Assembly: GCF_028885415.1 (NCBI RefSeq)
Contig: NZ_CP118527.1
Coordinates: forward strand, 1,426,001 to 1,490,000
Direction: 5' to 3'
DNA length: 64,000 bases
Origin: Streptomyces coeruleorubidus
GTDB lineage: Bacteria; Actinomycetota; Actinomycetes; Streptomycetales; Streptomycetaceae
Below, in pieces: positions 18,428 through 26,046 of this stretch. The translations under genes were made by a program, and so were the position numbers. Numbering within the stretch: the first letter of the stretch is position 1; each line of letters opens with the position of its first letter. The notes below the pieces were generated by a model, which was not told where the DNA came from, made no database searches, and saw only the letters and a list, made by a program, of their open reading frames with translations.

Positions 18428-19423
18428 ATGTCCGCCACCCCGACCCGCCGCCTGATCGCGGTCGTCGCCCTCGTGCCCGTCCTCGCGGCCCTGGCCCTGT
18501 GGGCCTTCGCCTGGCCGGCCGCCCGCACCGCACCCCGCGACCTGCCGCTGGGCGTGGCGGGGCCGCCCGCCGCGACGGCGCGGGTAGAGAAGCAGTTGGA
18601 GCAGCGCGAGGGGGCCTTCGAGATCCACCACTACGCCGACGGGGCCGCGGCCAGGGACGCCGTCGAGGACCGGACCGTGTACGGCGCGGTCGTGGTCACC
18701 CCCCAGGGCCCCGAACTGCTCACGGCGTCCGCCGCGGGGCCCGCCATCGCCCAGTTCCTCCAGCAGGCGGTGACACAGCAGGCCGCCGCCGAGGGCATAC
18801 AGGTCAGGACGGTCGACGTCGTGGCCACCCCGGCGAGCGATCCGCGCGGCGCGGCGTTCAACGCCGCCGCGCTGCCCCTCGCCCTGGCCGGCATCGCGGC
18901 GGGCGCGGTGGTCACCGTGCTGGGGCTGCGCGGCGTCCGGGCCGTGACCGCACTCCTCGGCGCGTCCGCTCTGGTGGGCGTCGTCGCGGCCGGGATCGCG
19001 CACAGCTGGCTCGGGGCGCTGACGGGCGACTGGTGGACGGAGGCCGCCGTGCTCGGACTGTCGGCGCTGGCCGTCAGTGGCGCCGTCGCCGGGCTCGCCG
19101 CCCTGGTCGGCACCGCCGGCGTCGGGATCGCCGGAGCCGTGGTGATGCTCCTCGGCAACCCCTTCTCCGGCGCCGCCTCGGCACCGCAGATGCTGCCGGA
19201 GCCGGCCGGGGCGATCGGCCAGCGGCTGCCGCCGGGCGCGGGTACGACGCTGCTGCGCTCGGTGTCGTACTTCGACGGCGCGGCGGCGACCGGCCCCGCC
19301 CTGACCCTGACCTGGTGGGCGGCGCTGGGCCTGGGCGCGGTACTGCTCGGCAGTGCGCTCCGGGCGCGGAAGGCGCGCAGCGAGGCGGCGGCGGACGGAC
19401 GGGAGCTCGCGGCAGTGGGCTGA
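18428..19423 (+). CDS. Membrane protein with extracytoplasmic domain, ABC-2/YhgE-like topology
   Basis: This 331-residue protein has an N-terminal membrane anchor (LIAVVALVPVLAALALWAF) and an extracytoplasmic region of about 120 residues (LPLGVAGPPAATARVEKQLE to about residue 150). Five hydrophobic segments follow, and the C-terminus is short and charged. The layout resembles YhgE/Pip-like and DUF3533 proteins, which are distant ABC-2 permease relatives without an ATPase. A ribosome site (CAGGAG) precedes the ATG. The divergent TetR gene suggests inducible expression, perhaps in response to a small toxic compound. The function is not known. Confidence 0.75.
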   Translation: MSATPTRRLIAVVALVPVLAALALWAFAWPAARTAPRDLPLGVAGPPAATARVEKQLEQREGAFEIHHYADGAAARDAVEDRTVYGAVVVTPQGPELLTASAAGPAIAQFLQQAVTQQAAAEGIQVRTVDVVATPASDPRGAAFNAAALPLALAGIAAGAVVTVLGLRGVRAVTALLGASALVGVVAAGIAHSWLGALTGDWWTEAAVLGLSALAVSGAVAGLAALVGTAGVGIAGAVVMLLGNPFSGAASAPQMLPEPAGAIGQRLPPGAGTTLLRSVSYFDGAAATGPALTLTWWAALGLGAVLLGSALRARKARSEAAADGRELAAVG

Positions 19424-19478
19424 GGCGCCGGCCCCGCAGAGAAATCGACGCAAATAAAAAGCGTCCGGACGGAGAACG

Positions 19479-19516
19479 ACCGTGCACCCCCGCTGTAGCG
19501 GACGGGCGTGCACGGT
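19479..19516. terminator. Bidirectional hairpin between convergent genes
   Basis: ACCGTGCAC and GTGCACGGT form a perfect nine-base stem around 20 bases. It lies between the convergent membrane-protein and antitoxin genes, where a shared terminator is expected. Confidence 0.5.
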
Positions 19517-19545
19517 TTCCGTCTCCCCGGGTTCCGGACTCCGGG

Positions 19546-19833
19546 CTACGTCGGCTCGGCCCCCCGGTGCTCCGCCGCGATCCCGAACCGCTGCCGTTCG
19601 CGAGGAGCGGACGCGACCTCGCGGACCGTGGAGACCGCGCTGATCACCTGCTCCTCCGTGGGCTCCGCGAGCTCCGCGCCCTCTTCGAGTCGCCGCAGGT
19701 CATCGGCTGAGACGAGGGCGACGAGGGGCTTGCCGTGCCGGGTGACGACGACGCGTTCACCGCCGTACACCACGCGGTTGATCAGGTCGGCGAGCTCAGC
19801 CCTGGCTTGCGTCACCGGAATCTCGTAGGCCAT
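19546..19833 (-). CDS. Phd/YefM-family antitoxin without an adjacent toxin
   Basis: This 95-residue protein shows the Phd/YefM N-terminus: [42 protein letters not shown]. Such antitoxins dimerise, bind their own promoter and neutralise a RelE/YoeB or Doc toxin. Here the next minus-strand sequence is a terminator and a convergent membrane gene, so no toxin follows. A TGTACA motif, the core recognised by YefM, lies 28 bases upstream, beyond the start. The C-terminal tail ([16 protein letters not shown]) is long enough for a toxin-binding region. It may act on a distant toxin or serve as a plain repressor. Confidence 0.85.
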   Translation of the reverse strand: MAYEIPVTQARAELADLINRVVYGGERVVVTRHGKPLVALVSADDLRRLEEGAELAEPTEEQVISAVSTVREVASAPRERQRFGIAAEHRGAEPT

Positions 19834-19850
19834 GTCTCCATCATAACGTC

Positions 19851-19876
19851 ACGTACGTCCTGTACATTTTTTACAG
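19851..19876. promoter_or_regulatory. Shared AT-rich operator region (TGTACA, CTGTA-N7-TACAG)
   Basis: Between the divergent antitoxin and ClpP genes lie ACGTACGT, TGTACA at 19861-19866, and the inverted pair CTGTA/TACAG. TGTACA is the known half-core of YefM operators. The site could control both genes. Confidence 0.45.
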
Positions 19877-19923
19877 AGACAGCTGTCGCCGGAGACGGCT
19901 CTGCCCGCGAGGAGGGGTTCACC

Positions 19924-20559
19924 ATGACCCGACCGTCCGCCCGTTACGTGCTGCCCGAGTTCACCGAACGCACCGCGTCCGGGCAACGGACGATGGATCC
20001 TTACTCGAAGCTGCTGGAGGGGCGGATCGTCTTCCTCGGGGCGCCGGTGGACGAGACCTCGGCGAACGACGTGATGGCCCAGTTCATGTATCTCGAGCAC
20101 CAGGCCCCCGACCGTGACATCTCGCTCTACATCAACTCCCCCGGCGGCACCTTCCACGCCTTGACGGCCATCTACGACACGATGCAGTACATCGCCTGTG
20201 ACGTGGAGACGGTCTGCCTGGGCCAGGCCGGCGCGGCCGCCTCGGTGCTGCTGGCGGCGGGCACGCCGGGCAAGCGATCCGTGCTGCCGGACGCCCGTCT
20301 GGTGATCCATCAGCCCGCGCTGCCCGAGCCGGTCCGCGGGCAGGCCAGCGATCTGGCGATCCAGGCCGAGGAGTTGACGCGCGTGCGGACCCGGATGGAG
20401 GAGATGCTCGCGCGGCACACGGGCCGCACCCGGGAGCAGGTGAGCGCGGACATCGAACGCGACAAGGTCCTCACCGCCCAAGCGGCAGTGGAGTACGGCC
20501 TGGTGGACCGGATCGTCCCCAACCGCAAGGCCACCCTGGCCCCGCCGACCGGGGAGTGA
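19924..20559 (+). CDS. ClpP paralogue lacking the catalytic serine
   Basis: This 211-residue ClpP-family protein is clearly related to actinobacterial ClpP2 ([42 protein letters not shown]). In active enzymes the nucleophile lies in GQAAS. Here the segment reads [11 protein letters not shown], putting Ala104 at the serine position, exactly 25 residues before His129 as in E. coli (Ser97/His122). His129 and Asp176 remain. The fold should therefore assemble but not cut peptide bonds, as with ClpR-type subunits. The ATG has GAGGAGG eight bases upstream. A 102-residue gene follows after seven bases. A regulatory or adaptor role in mixed Clp rings is inference. Confidence 0.88.
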   Translation: MTRPSARYVLPEFTERTASGQRTMDPYSKLLEGRIVFLGAPVDETSANDVMAQFMYLEHQAPDRDISLYINSPGGTFHALTAIYDTMQYIACDVETVCLGQAGAAASVLLAAGTPGKRSVLPDARLVIHQPALPEPVRGQASDLAIQAEELTRVRTRMEEMLARHTGRTREQVSADIERDKVLTAQAAVEYGLVDRIVPNRKATLAPPTGE

Positions 20560-20566
20560 GCCGCCG

Positions 20567-20875
20567 GTGCTCCCGCCCGAACTGCCGCCGCTGCCCGCGC
20601 TGACCCGCGCCGAGGCGGAGTTGATCGACCGTTACCTGGAGGTCGTCGACCTGCTCGGCCGGATCAACCCGGCGCTGCCCGGCGACACCTACCGCTCACT
20701 GCGCGCCGCCCAGGCCCTGGTCGGCAAGGCGACCGCGCTGCGTGACGCGTTGACCCTGATGCACCAGCGGGGTGAGACGGAACTGCACGCCGGCACACTC
20801 GGCCGGGCCCTGCGGGTGCTGGACGGCGAGCGGCGCACGGCCCGCCTCACCCTGCCCCCGGAATCCGTCAGTTGA
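20567..20875 (+). CDS. Small helical protein co-transcribed with the ClpP paralogue
   Basis: This 102-residue protein starts at GTG seven bases after the clpP-like stop, so the two are almost certainly one operon. It is mainly helical (LTRAEAELIDRYLEVVDLLG, YRSLRAAQALVGKATALRDA) with Pro-rich ends, no signal peptide and no membrane segment. I recognise no family. The tight linkage suggests that it binds or modulates the ClpP-like subunit. Confidence 0.7.
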   Translation: MLPPELPPLPALTRAEAELIDRYLEVVDLLGRINPALPGDTYRSLRAAQALVGKATALRDALTLMHQRGETELHAGTLGRALRVLDGERRTARLTLPPESVS

Positions 20876-20889
20876 CGCGGATCCGTCGG

Positions 20890-20923
20890 CCCGGACGCCC
20901 GCCCTGTCGCAGGAGCGTCCGGG
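20890..20923 (+). terminator. Hairpin terminator after the ClpP-like operon
   Basis: CCCGGACGC and GCGTCCGGG form a perfect nine-base stem around 16 bases, starting 14 bases after the last stop codon. Confidence 0.65.
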
Positions 20924-21219
20924 CCTGAGTCGAAACGGACCAAACGACGTACCCCTGTTCGGAGTAGACGGGAGTCCTTTTTTCGGGCCCTCACAGTTGC
21001 GCAACGCGCGTAGCCGAGGGGCGGAATGGGACATTCCATCGCTGGTCCGGCGGTCCATGGGCCCGTAGACGGTGGCTCGAACACAGACGTGTCCACCCGA
21101 ACGGGCGAGTGGTGAGTAACAACACAAACCCCCGGTTCCGTTGGGATTTCCGGACATCCATGAGCCAAGATCCCTGACTGACGACAAGCCCCCGCCACAG
21201 CGGCGGGGCGGTCCGGGCG
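20924..21219 (+). other. Promoter and 5' leader region ahead of the riboswitch
   Basis: About 300 bases without a credible gene. It includes a GC hairpin at 21190-21208 (CCCCGCC and GGCGGGG) just before the aptamer, and the short stretch GAGTAACAACACAAAC near 21114-21129, which loosely recalls MtrA-type GTAAC repeats. I cannot place the transcription start. Confidence 0.4.
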
Positions 21220-21412
21220 GACGCCGAGTCCTGCCGCCGCCTGGATGACCGGTCGACAGAAGTGGATCGGCAGGAGTGGAGGACCCAAGCACGACGGGTC
21301 GCCGGGACGGTCACGCCATGACCGGACCCGAGCAGCCCTTGGGGTGAAGCCGCGTCAGCGGCCGGGCAACTTCGCCAGCCCGAATCCGACAGGTCATCCT
21401 TCACAGGCGGCT
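21220..21412 (+). ncRNA. c-di-AMP riboswitch (ydaO-yuaA type)
   Basis: The 3' core is highly characteristic: CTTGGGGTGAAGCC, then GGGCAACTTCGCCAGCCCG, AATCCGACAGGTCATCC and CACAGGCGGC. The 5' part has GACGCCGAGTCCTGCC, which pairs with GGCAGGAGT about 35 bases on. These match the ydaO-yuaA class found upstream of cell-wall hydrolase genes in Streptomyces. The aptamer ends about 15 bases before the NlpC/P60 start, and the ribosome site GAAGG lies in between. Control could be by termination or by hiding that site. In this class c-di-AMP binding normally turns the gene off. Boundaries are approximate. Confidence 0.88.
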
Positions 21413-21427
21413 GACGAAGGGTTGCGC

Positions 21428-21901
21428 ATGACTGCGCTCAATCGTGTCCCGTCGCTCATGGTCCGGGCCGGTACGGCCTCGGCGCTCACCATCGCCGCGG
21501 TGGGCGGCTCGATCGTGGCCCCCGGCTTCTCCTCGGAGGCCTCGGCAGCCACCCATGGGACGAAGGCACTCCAGATCGCGGCCTCGAAAAAGGGCTCGCC
21601 CTACAGGTACGGGGCCACCGGCCCGCACCGGTTCGACTGCTCCGGCCTCACGCTGTACTCGTTCAAGAAGGCGGGCAAGAAGCTGCCCCGCACGGCGGCC
21701 CAGCAGTACAACAAGACGCGCCACATCTCCGCCAAGAACCGCAAGGCGGGAGACCTGGTGTTCTTCCACTCGGGCAGCAACGTGTACCACGTGGGCATCT
21801 ACGCGGGTAAGAACAAGCTCTGGCACGCCCCGAAGAGCGGGGACGTGGTGCGGTTGCAGAAGATCTGGACCAAGAGCGTCTGGTACGGGCGCGTGAAGTG
21901 A
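21428..21901 (+). CDS. Secreted NlpC/P60 peptidoglycan endopeptidase
   Basis: This 157-residue cell-wall hydrolase cleaves stem-peptide bonds. A signal peptide covers residues 1-41 (hydrophobic ASALTIAAVGGSIVAPGF, cleavage near SEASAA). The NlpC/P60 domain has the nucleophile Cys71 in RFDCSGLTLYSF, His121 in VYHVGIYAGK, and a third polar residue near LWHAP. There is no extra binding domain, so this is a minimal single-domain member. It is preceded by the c-di-AMP riboswitch, which ties its expression to osmotic and cell-wall state. A strong terminator follows. Confidence 0.92.
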   Translation: MTALNRVPSLMVRAGTASALTIAAVGGSIVAPGFSSEASAATHGTKALQIAASKKGSPYRYGATGPHRFDCSGLTLYSFKKAGKKLPRTAAQQYNKTRHISAKNRKAGDLVFFHSGSNVYHVGIYAGKNKLWHAPKSGDVVRLQKIWTKSVWYGRVK

Positions 21902-21908
21902 ACCGCGC

Positions 21909-21945
21909 GGCGTGCGGCGGCATCCCTGACCCGCCGCCGCACGCC
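21909..21945 (+). terminator. Strong hairpin after the NlpC/P60 gene
   Basis: GGCGTGCGGCGG and CCGCCGCACGCC pair perfectly over twelve bases around a 13-base loop, beginning eight bases after the stop. The ribosome site of the next gene lies immediately beyond. Confidence 0.75.
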
Positions 21946-21955
21946 GGAGCGTGAC

Positions 21956-22624
21956 ATGGTCTCAAGTGGTTACCCGTCACCCATGGCCGAGCACCGTCCC
22001 TGCACCGCACGCGGCGAGACCCCGCTGCAACGCGCCGACCGGAACTTCGTCGAGCTGCTCCAGGAACTCCGGGTCACCCAGACGGGCGTACAGATCCTGT
22101 TCGCTTTCCTGTTGTCGCTCGCGTTCACCTCGCGCTTCACGTCCCTCGACACGGTCCAGCGCGTCACCTACGTCATCACGCTGCTGCTGGCGGTCCTGGC
22201 CGCGGCGCTGTTCACCGCGCCGGCCGCACTGCACCGCTCGCTCTTCCAGCAGGGCGCCAAGCCCCGCATCGTGCAGGTCTCCTCACGACTGGCCACCACC
22301 GGCCTGATCGTGCTGGTGTTCGCGTTCAGCGGTTCCGTGCTGCTGGTGGTGGATGTGACGACCAGTCGGACCGGCGGCATCGCCGCGGGCGCGGCGACGT
22401 TCCTGGTCTGCGTCGGCCTGTGGGGGCTGCTCCCGCGACTGGTGCGGCGGACCGGGCTGCGGGAAGAGACGCACGGCAGCCCCGGGCGGCCGGAAGCCAC
22501 CGTCGAGGAGCCTGCGTCCCAGGGCACCGCCCGGGTCCCCGCGCCGCTGGGCGGCACCATCAGGCAGCCCTCAGGGGTTCGAGAAGGAGCAGCACACCGA
22601 GAAGCGTCAGCGCGGCGCCGGTGA
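21956..22624 (+). CDS. DUF6328 four-helix membrane protein
   Basis: This 222-residue protein has a soluble N-terminal stretch with RADRNFVELLQELRVTQTGV, the hallmark of DUF6328, and four membrane segments (ILFAFLLSLAFT, VITLLLAVLAAALF, TTGLIVLVFAFSGSVLLVV, GAATFLVCVGLWGLL). A charged tail of about 60 residues follows. The ATG at 21956 has GGAG six bases upstream; an internal ATG at 21983 is an alternative. Its tail overlaps the convergent LysE gene by about 65 bases and may be partly artefactual. The function is unknown. Confidence 0.75.
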   Translation: MVSSGYPSPMAEHRPCTARGETPLQRADRNFVELLQELRVTQTGVQILFAFLLSLAFTSRFTSLDTVQRVTYVITLLLAVLAAALFTAPAALHRSLFQQGAKPRIVQVSSRLATTGLIVLVFAFSGSVLLVVDVTTSRTGGIAAGAATFLVCVGLWGLLPRLVRRTGLREETHGSPGRPEATVEEPASQGTARVPAPLGGTIRQPSGVREGAAHREASARRR

Positions 22625-23189
22625 CCCCCTCGACGGCCCGCGCGGCACGCGGTTCCCGCAGCCACCGGCCGAGCCGGTCCACCAGCAGCGCCACGGCCGG
22701 GAACCACAGCAGGGCGAGGACCACCACGATCAGCGCCAGCAGCAGCGTGCGGGGCAGCACGGGACTGCCCGCGGGCACGAACTGCGGCAGCAGGCTGAGG
22801 AAGGTGATGGGCGCTTTCGGGTTCAGGGCGTTCGTGACGAAGCCCTGCCGCAGGGGACGCGCGGCGGACGAGACGGTCCCGGTGGCTTCGGCGGCGACGG
22901 CACGGGGCCGGCGCAGCGACCACAGCGTGCGCACCCCCAGGTACAGGACATAGCCGCCGCCCAGCACCTGGAGCGCGCGGAACAGCGCGGGCACGGCGGC
23001 CAGGACCGCGGCGACGCCGGCCACGGCCAGCGCGGTGTGCAGGAGCAGCCCGCCCGCGATGCCGAGCGCGCAGGCGACGCCGGCCCGGCGGGAGACCAGG
23101 GCGTTGCGCACGACGACGGTGAAGTCGGCGCCCGGCATGGCGACCATGCCCGCCGCCACCCCGGTGAAGGCGATGAGTTGTGCGTCCAT
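22560..23189 (-). CDS. LysE/RhtB-family amino acid exporter
   Basis: This 209-residue exporter has about six membrane segments. The family N-terminus is MDAQLIAFTGVAAGMVAMPG, followed by ADFTVVVRNAL, and NPKAPITFLSLLPQFV lies near residue 135. Proteins of this group export amino acids or derivatives such as homoserine lactones and threonine. It is divergent from a LysR gene 92 bases away, which is the normal regulator arrangement. The ATG at 23189 is chosen because upstream codons are not membrane-like. Confidence 0.88.
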   Translation of the reverse strand: MDAQLIAFTGVAAGMVAMPGADFTVVVRNALVSRRAGVACALGIAGGLLLHTALAVAGVAAVLAAVPALFRALQVLGGGYVLYLGVRTLWSLRRPRAVAAEATGTVSSAARPLRQGFVTNALNPKAPITFLSLLPQFVPAGSPVLPRTLLLALIVVVLALLWFPAVALLVDRLGRWLREPRAARAVEGVTGAALTLLGVLLLLEPLRAA

Positions 23190-23281
23190 ACGGCCAGCCT
23201 GCCGGGCTGAAGCCTTCAGCAGGTATGTCGAATATCCTGAGCAGGCCTTAAGCATCGCTTTGGTCTGTGGAGGTCAGCGGC

Positions 23282-24208
23282 ATGTACGACCCGACCCGGC
23301 TCGCGGCGCTGGTCGCCGTCGCGGAGGCCGGATCCATCACCCGGGCCGCCGAGCGCCTCGGTTACACCCCGCCCGCGCTCTCCCAGCAACTGGCCAAGCT
23401 GGAGCGGGAGGCGGGCTCGGCGCTGCTGGTCCGGCATCACCGCGGGGCGCGGCTGACGGGCGCGGGCGAGTTGCTGGTGGCACGGGCCCGGCGCGTGCTG
23501 GACGAGCTGGAGCTGGCCCGCCACGAACTGGCCCGGCTGGCGGGTCTGTCCGGTGGCGTCCTGCGGCTCGGGACGTTCCAGACGGCGGGCATCCATCTGC
23601 TGCCGCCGGTGCTCAGCGCGTTCCGCCGGGCCCACCCGGATGTGGAGCTGTCCGTCGCCGACTACGAACCGCCGGCCGGTGTCACGGCCGTGGCCGCCGG
23701 TGAGATCGACCTGGCCCTGACGCACACGTACCAGCCCGGCGACGCCCTTGCGCTCCCAGCCTCCGTGCGCGTGGATCCGGTCCTGGTCGAGGAACTGGTT
23801 CTGGTGACCGCCCCGGGTCATGCCCTGGCCGACGGCGCGTCCAGGCTTCCGCTGTCGGAACTGGCGGGTCAGCCGCTGATCAGCATGGCGCCGGAGCATC
23901 CGTCCCGGCAGGGGGTGGAAGCGGCGCTCGCCCGGGCCGGGGCCAGCCCGTCGGTACTGGTGTCGACGCCCGGGTACGCGCTGGTGTGCGCGCTGGTCAG
24001 CGCGGGGCTCGGGGTGGGTGTCGTACCGGAGATGGTGGCGCGGACATCGGTCACGCCGGTCGGGGTGCGTCCGCTCGGGGCGGGTGAGCTGCGCCGTACG
24101 ATCTCGGTCGCCTACCGGGGCGAGGAGGCGGCGCCCGCCGTGGAGGCCTTCCGGGCCCTGCTGCGCGGGGTGTTCGGCCGCGCGCGGCACACGTCACAGA
24201 CGCGTTGA
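23282..24208 (+). CDS. LysR-family regulator of the divergent exporter
   Basis: This 308-residue protein has the LysR HTH at residues 1-60 (MYDPTRLAALVAVAEAGSIT, AERLGYTPPALSQQLAKLE) and a substrate-binding domain from about residue 90 (FQTAGIHLLPPVL, GEIDLALTH). GGAGG lies about nine bases before the ATG. The intergenic gap contains TATGTCGAATATCCTGA, AT-rich for this genome and a reasonable LysR target. It probably activates the LysE gene on amino acid excess. It is convergent with the RsbW-like gene, two bases apart. Confidence 0.88.
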   Translation: MYDPTRLAALVAVAEAGSITRAAERLGYTPPALSQQLAKLEREAGSALLVRHHRGARLTGAGELLVARARRVLDELELARHELARLAGLSGGVLRLGTFQTAGIHLLPPVLSAFRRAHPDVELSVADYEPPAGVTAVAAGEIDLALTHTYQPGDALALPASVRVDPVLVEELVLVTAPGHALADGASRLPLSELAGQPLISMAPEHPSRQGVEAALARAGASPSVLVSTPGYALVCALVSAGLGVGVVPEMVARTSVTPVGVRPLGAGELRRTISVAYRGEEAAPAVEAFRALLRGVFGRARHTSQTR

Positions 24209-24210
24209 GA

Positions 24211-24669
24211 TCACGGCTCCTGCTGCCCCGCCGCCGTCACGGGCCGGGCCGGGACGGTCCACGGGAGTTCGATCGAGATGGTCTTGCCGCCCTCGCGGGT
24301 GGGGCGGATCCTGAGCCTGCCGCCGTACTCCGCCGTCAGCCAGCGGATGATGACGAGGCCGCGGCCGTTGTCCTGCTGGACGGCGGCGGGCAGGCGTCTG
24401 GGAAGTCGTGGATGGCTGTCCGTGACGCCGATGCGCAAGTGTTCGTCGCGGTCGAGTTCGACATCCACCGTGAACGTGGGCGACTGCCCGAAGGTGTGCT
24501 GGACGGCGTTGGTGGCGAGTTCGGAGATGATCAGCCGGATGGACTCGGACACTTCCGTGTCCGTCGGCAGGCCCCACTCCGCCAGCGTGCCCACCACGTA
24601 GGCGCGCGCCGCGGAGACCGAGGCGGGATCGCTCGGCAGAGTGACGGATGCTTCCAAATGGTCTGCCAT
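24211..24669 (-). CDS. RsbW-like ATP-binding anti-sigma regulatory protein
   Basis: This 152-residue HATPase_c protein has the N box IRLIISELATNAVQHTFG near residue 45, the G1 box GVTDSHPRLP, and the G2-like box QDNGRGLVIIRWLTAEYGG. Such stand-alone proteins are serine kinases or anti-sigma factors. In Streptomyces many accompany an XRE/DUF397 pair, as here, where the XRE gene is divergent across 213 bases. No catalytic residue is obviously lost. The partner is unknown. Confidence 0.88.
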   Translation of the reverse strand: MADHLEASVTLPSDPASVSAARAYVVGTLAEWGLPTDTEVSESIRLIISELATNAVQHTFGQSPTFTVDVELDRDEHLRIGVTDSHPRLPRRLPAAVQQDNGRGLVIIRWLTAEYGGRLRIRPTREGGKTISIELPWTVPARPVTAAGQQEP

Positions 24670-24797
24670 GGCGACGTCGTCCCTTTCCCACGGGACCGCA
24701 GTCCGACACGGAGCGGAAGGTTCGAGTACGGTCCCGGACTGGTGCTTCGTCGCCAGAGTGCCACCAGAACACCCCTGAAGGGCGGCGATCCACCAAG

Positions 24798-24807
24798 ATA
24801 TGCATAT
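24798..24807. promoter_or_regulatory. AT-rich palindrome between the ATPase and XRE genes
   Basis: ATATGCATAT is a perfect palindrome within the wider GATATGCATATATC. It stands out sharply in a region of very high GC. It lies in the divergent promoter region about 76 bases before the XRE gene, a good place for XRE binding. Confidence 0.45.
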
Positions 24808-24882
24808 ATCTGTCGCTCAAAGCGGTGAACTCTACGACGCGAGACCGTATTTGGGTGGCTCGGAAGGAGTAAGGAGTAGCCC

Positions 24883-25743
24883 ATGCAGCACGGTCCCGCG
24901 GTGCGCCGCCGGAAACTGGGCGCCGAACTTCGCGCGCTGCGCACCTCGGCGGGGCTCACCAGCGGTGAGGCGGCCCGTCTGGTGGGCTGGCACCAGTCGA
25001 AGGTCAGCCGAATCGAGACGGGCACGAGCGGGGTGAAGCCGGCCGATGTGCGGTTACTTCTCGACGCGTACGCCGTGGCGGACACACAACTGCGCGAGTT
25101 GCTCATGGTGTTGGCGGGTTCCGAGGACAGCGGCGGGCGGCACCACTGGTGGCACGCCTACCGCGGGGTGCTGCCGCCGACCTACCGGGACTTCATCAGC
25201 CTGGAGTCCCAGGCCGGCGCGATGCGCACGCTGGAGACCACCGTCGTCCCGGGGCTGCTCCAGACGCCCGAGTACGCCCGTGCGGTGACGAAGGCCGCGG
25301 TTGAGGGCCTGTCGGAGGACCGGCTCGACACGCTGGTCGAGGTGCGTCTGGCCCGGCAGGACGTGCTGCGCGCGGATCCGCCGCTGGAGCTGAGCGCCGT
25401 CCTGGACGAGGCGGTGCTGCGACGGGAGGTGGGCGGGCCCGGGGTCATGGCCCGGCAGCTGGAACGGCTGGTGGAGGCGGCGCGGCTGCCCCAAGTGCGG
25501 CTTCAGGTACTGCCGTTCGCCGCCGGGGCGCATATCGGCGTCACTGGCCCTTTCGTTATCTTCTCATTTTCGAGCACTTCTGATCTGGATGTGGTTGTTC
25601 TCGACCACTTGACGAGTAGCCTCTACCTCGAACGGAAAGAAGACCTCCAGGCCTACACGGAGGCCTTCAACGCCCTTCAGATCCACGCCCTTTCGCCCGA
25701 GGACTCGTTGGATTTCATCGCCGGGACAGCCGCCGGCGCGTAA
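24883..25743 (+). CDS. XRE-family regulator with DUF5753 domain (WhiJ-like)
   Basis: This 286-residue protein has an N-terminal helix-turn-helix (RKLGAELRALRTSAGLTSGE, VGWHQSKVSRIETG, residues 8-60) and a DUF5753 domain from about residue 100 (VPGLLQTPEYARAV, VRLQVLPFAAGAH). The ATG has AAGGAG upstream. DUF5753 is typical of Streptomyces regulators of differentiation and antibiotic production that work with a small DUF397 partner. That partner follows after nine bases. The specific target is unknown. Confidence 0.93.
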   Translation: MQHGPAVRRRKLGAELRALRTSAGLTSGEAARLVGWHQSKVSRIETGTSGVKPADVRLLLDAYAVADTQLRELLMVLAGSEDSGGRHHWWHAYRGVLPPTYRDFISLESQAGAMRTLETTVVPGLLQTPEYARAVTKAAVEGLSEDRLDTLVEVRLARQDVLRADPPLELSAVLDEAVLRREVGGPGVMARQLERLVEAARLPQVRLQVLPFAAGAHIGVTGPFVIFSFSSTSDLDVVVLDHLTSSLYLERKEDLQAYTEAFNALQIHALSPEDSLDFIAGTAAGA

Positions 25744-25752
25744 GGAGGCACC

Positions 25753-25983
25753 ATGCGTGCACTGCCTCGTCACGTCCCCTCAAGCATCGAACTGCACGGT
25801 GTGCGGTGGTTGCGCAGCAGCTACAGCACCGGCGCGAACAACTGCGTCGAGACCGCGTGTCCGGACACCCCGCCCTGGGCCGGACTGCTCGCCGTGCGCG
25901 ACTCCAAGGCCCCGGCCGGGCCCGCGCTGTTCTTCTCCCCGAAGAGCTGGGCGGAGTTCACGGCCGCGGTCGACCGCATCTGA
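25753..25983 (+). CDS. DUF397 small acidic partner protein
   Basis: This 76-residue DUF397 protein has the family core VRWLRSSYSTGANNCVETAC, LAVRDSKAPAGPALFFSPKS and WAEFTAAVDRI. AAGGAGG precedes the ATG. It is co-transcribed with the XRE gene. In the WhiJ model, DUF397 proteins relieve repression by the paired XRE protein, so this may be an antagonist or antitoxin-like partner. Confidence 0.92.
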   Translation: MRALPRHVPSSIELHGVRWLRSSYSTGANNCVETACPDTPPWAGLLAVRDSKAPAGPALFFSPKSWAEFTAAVDRI

Positions 25984-26046
25984 GCCGATACCCGACCACT
26001 CCTGATCAGTCCGTCGTCGAGCGACGCACGGCCGTGTCACGCCGAC

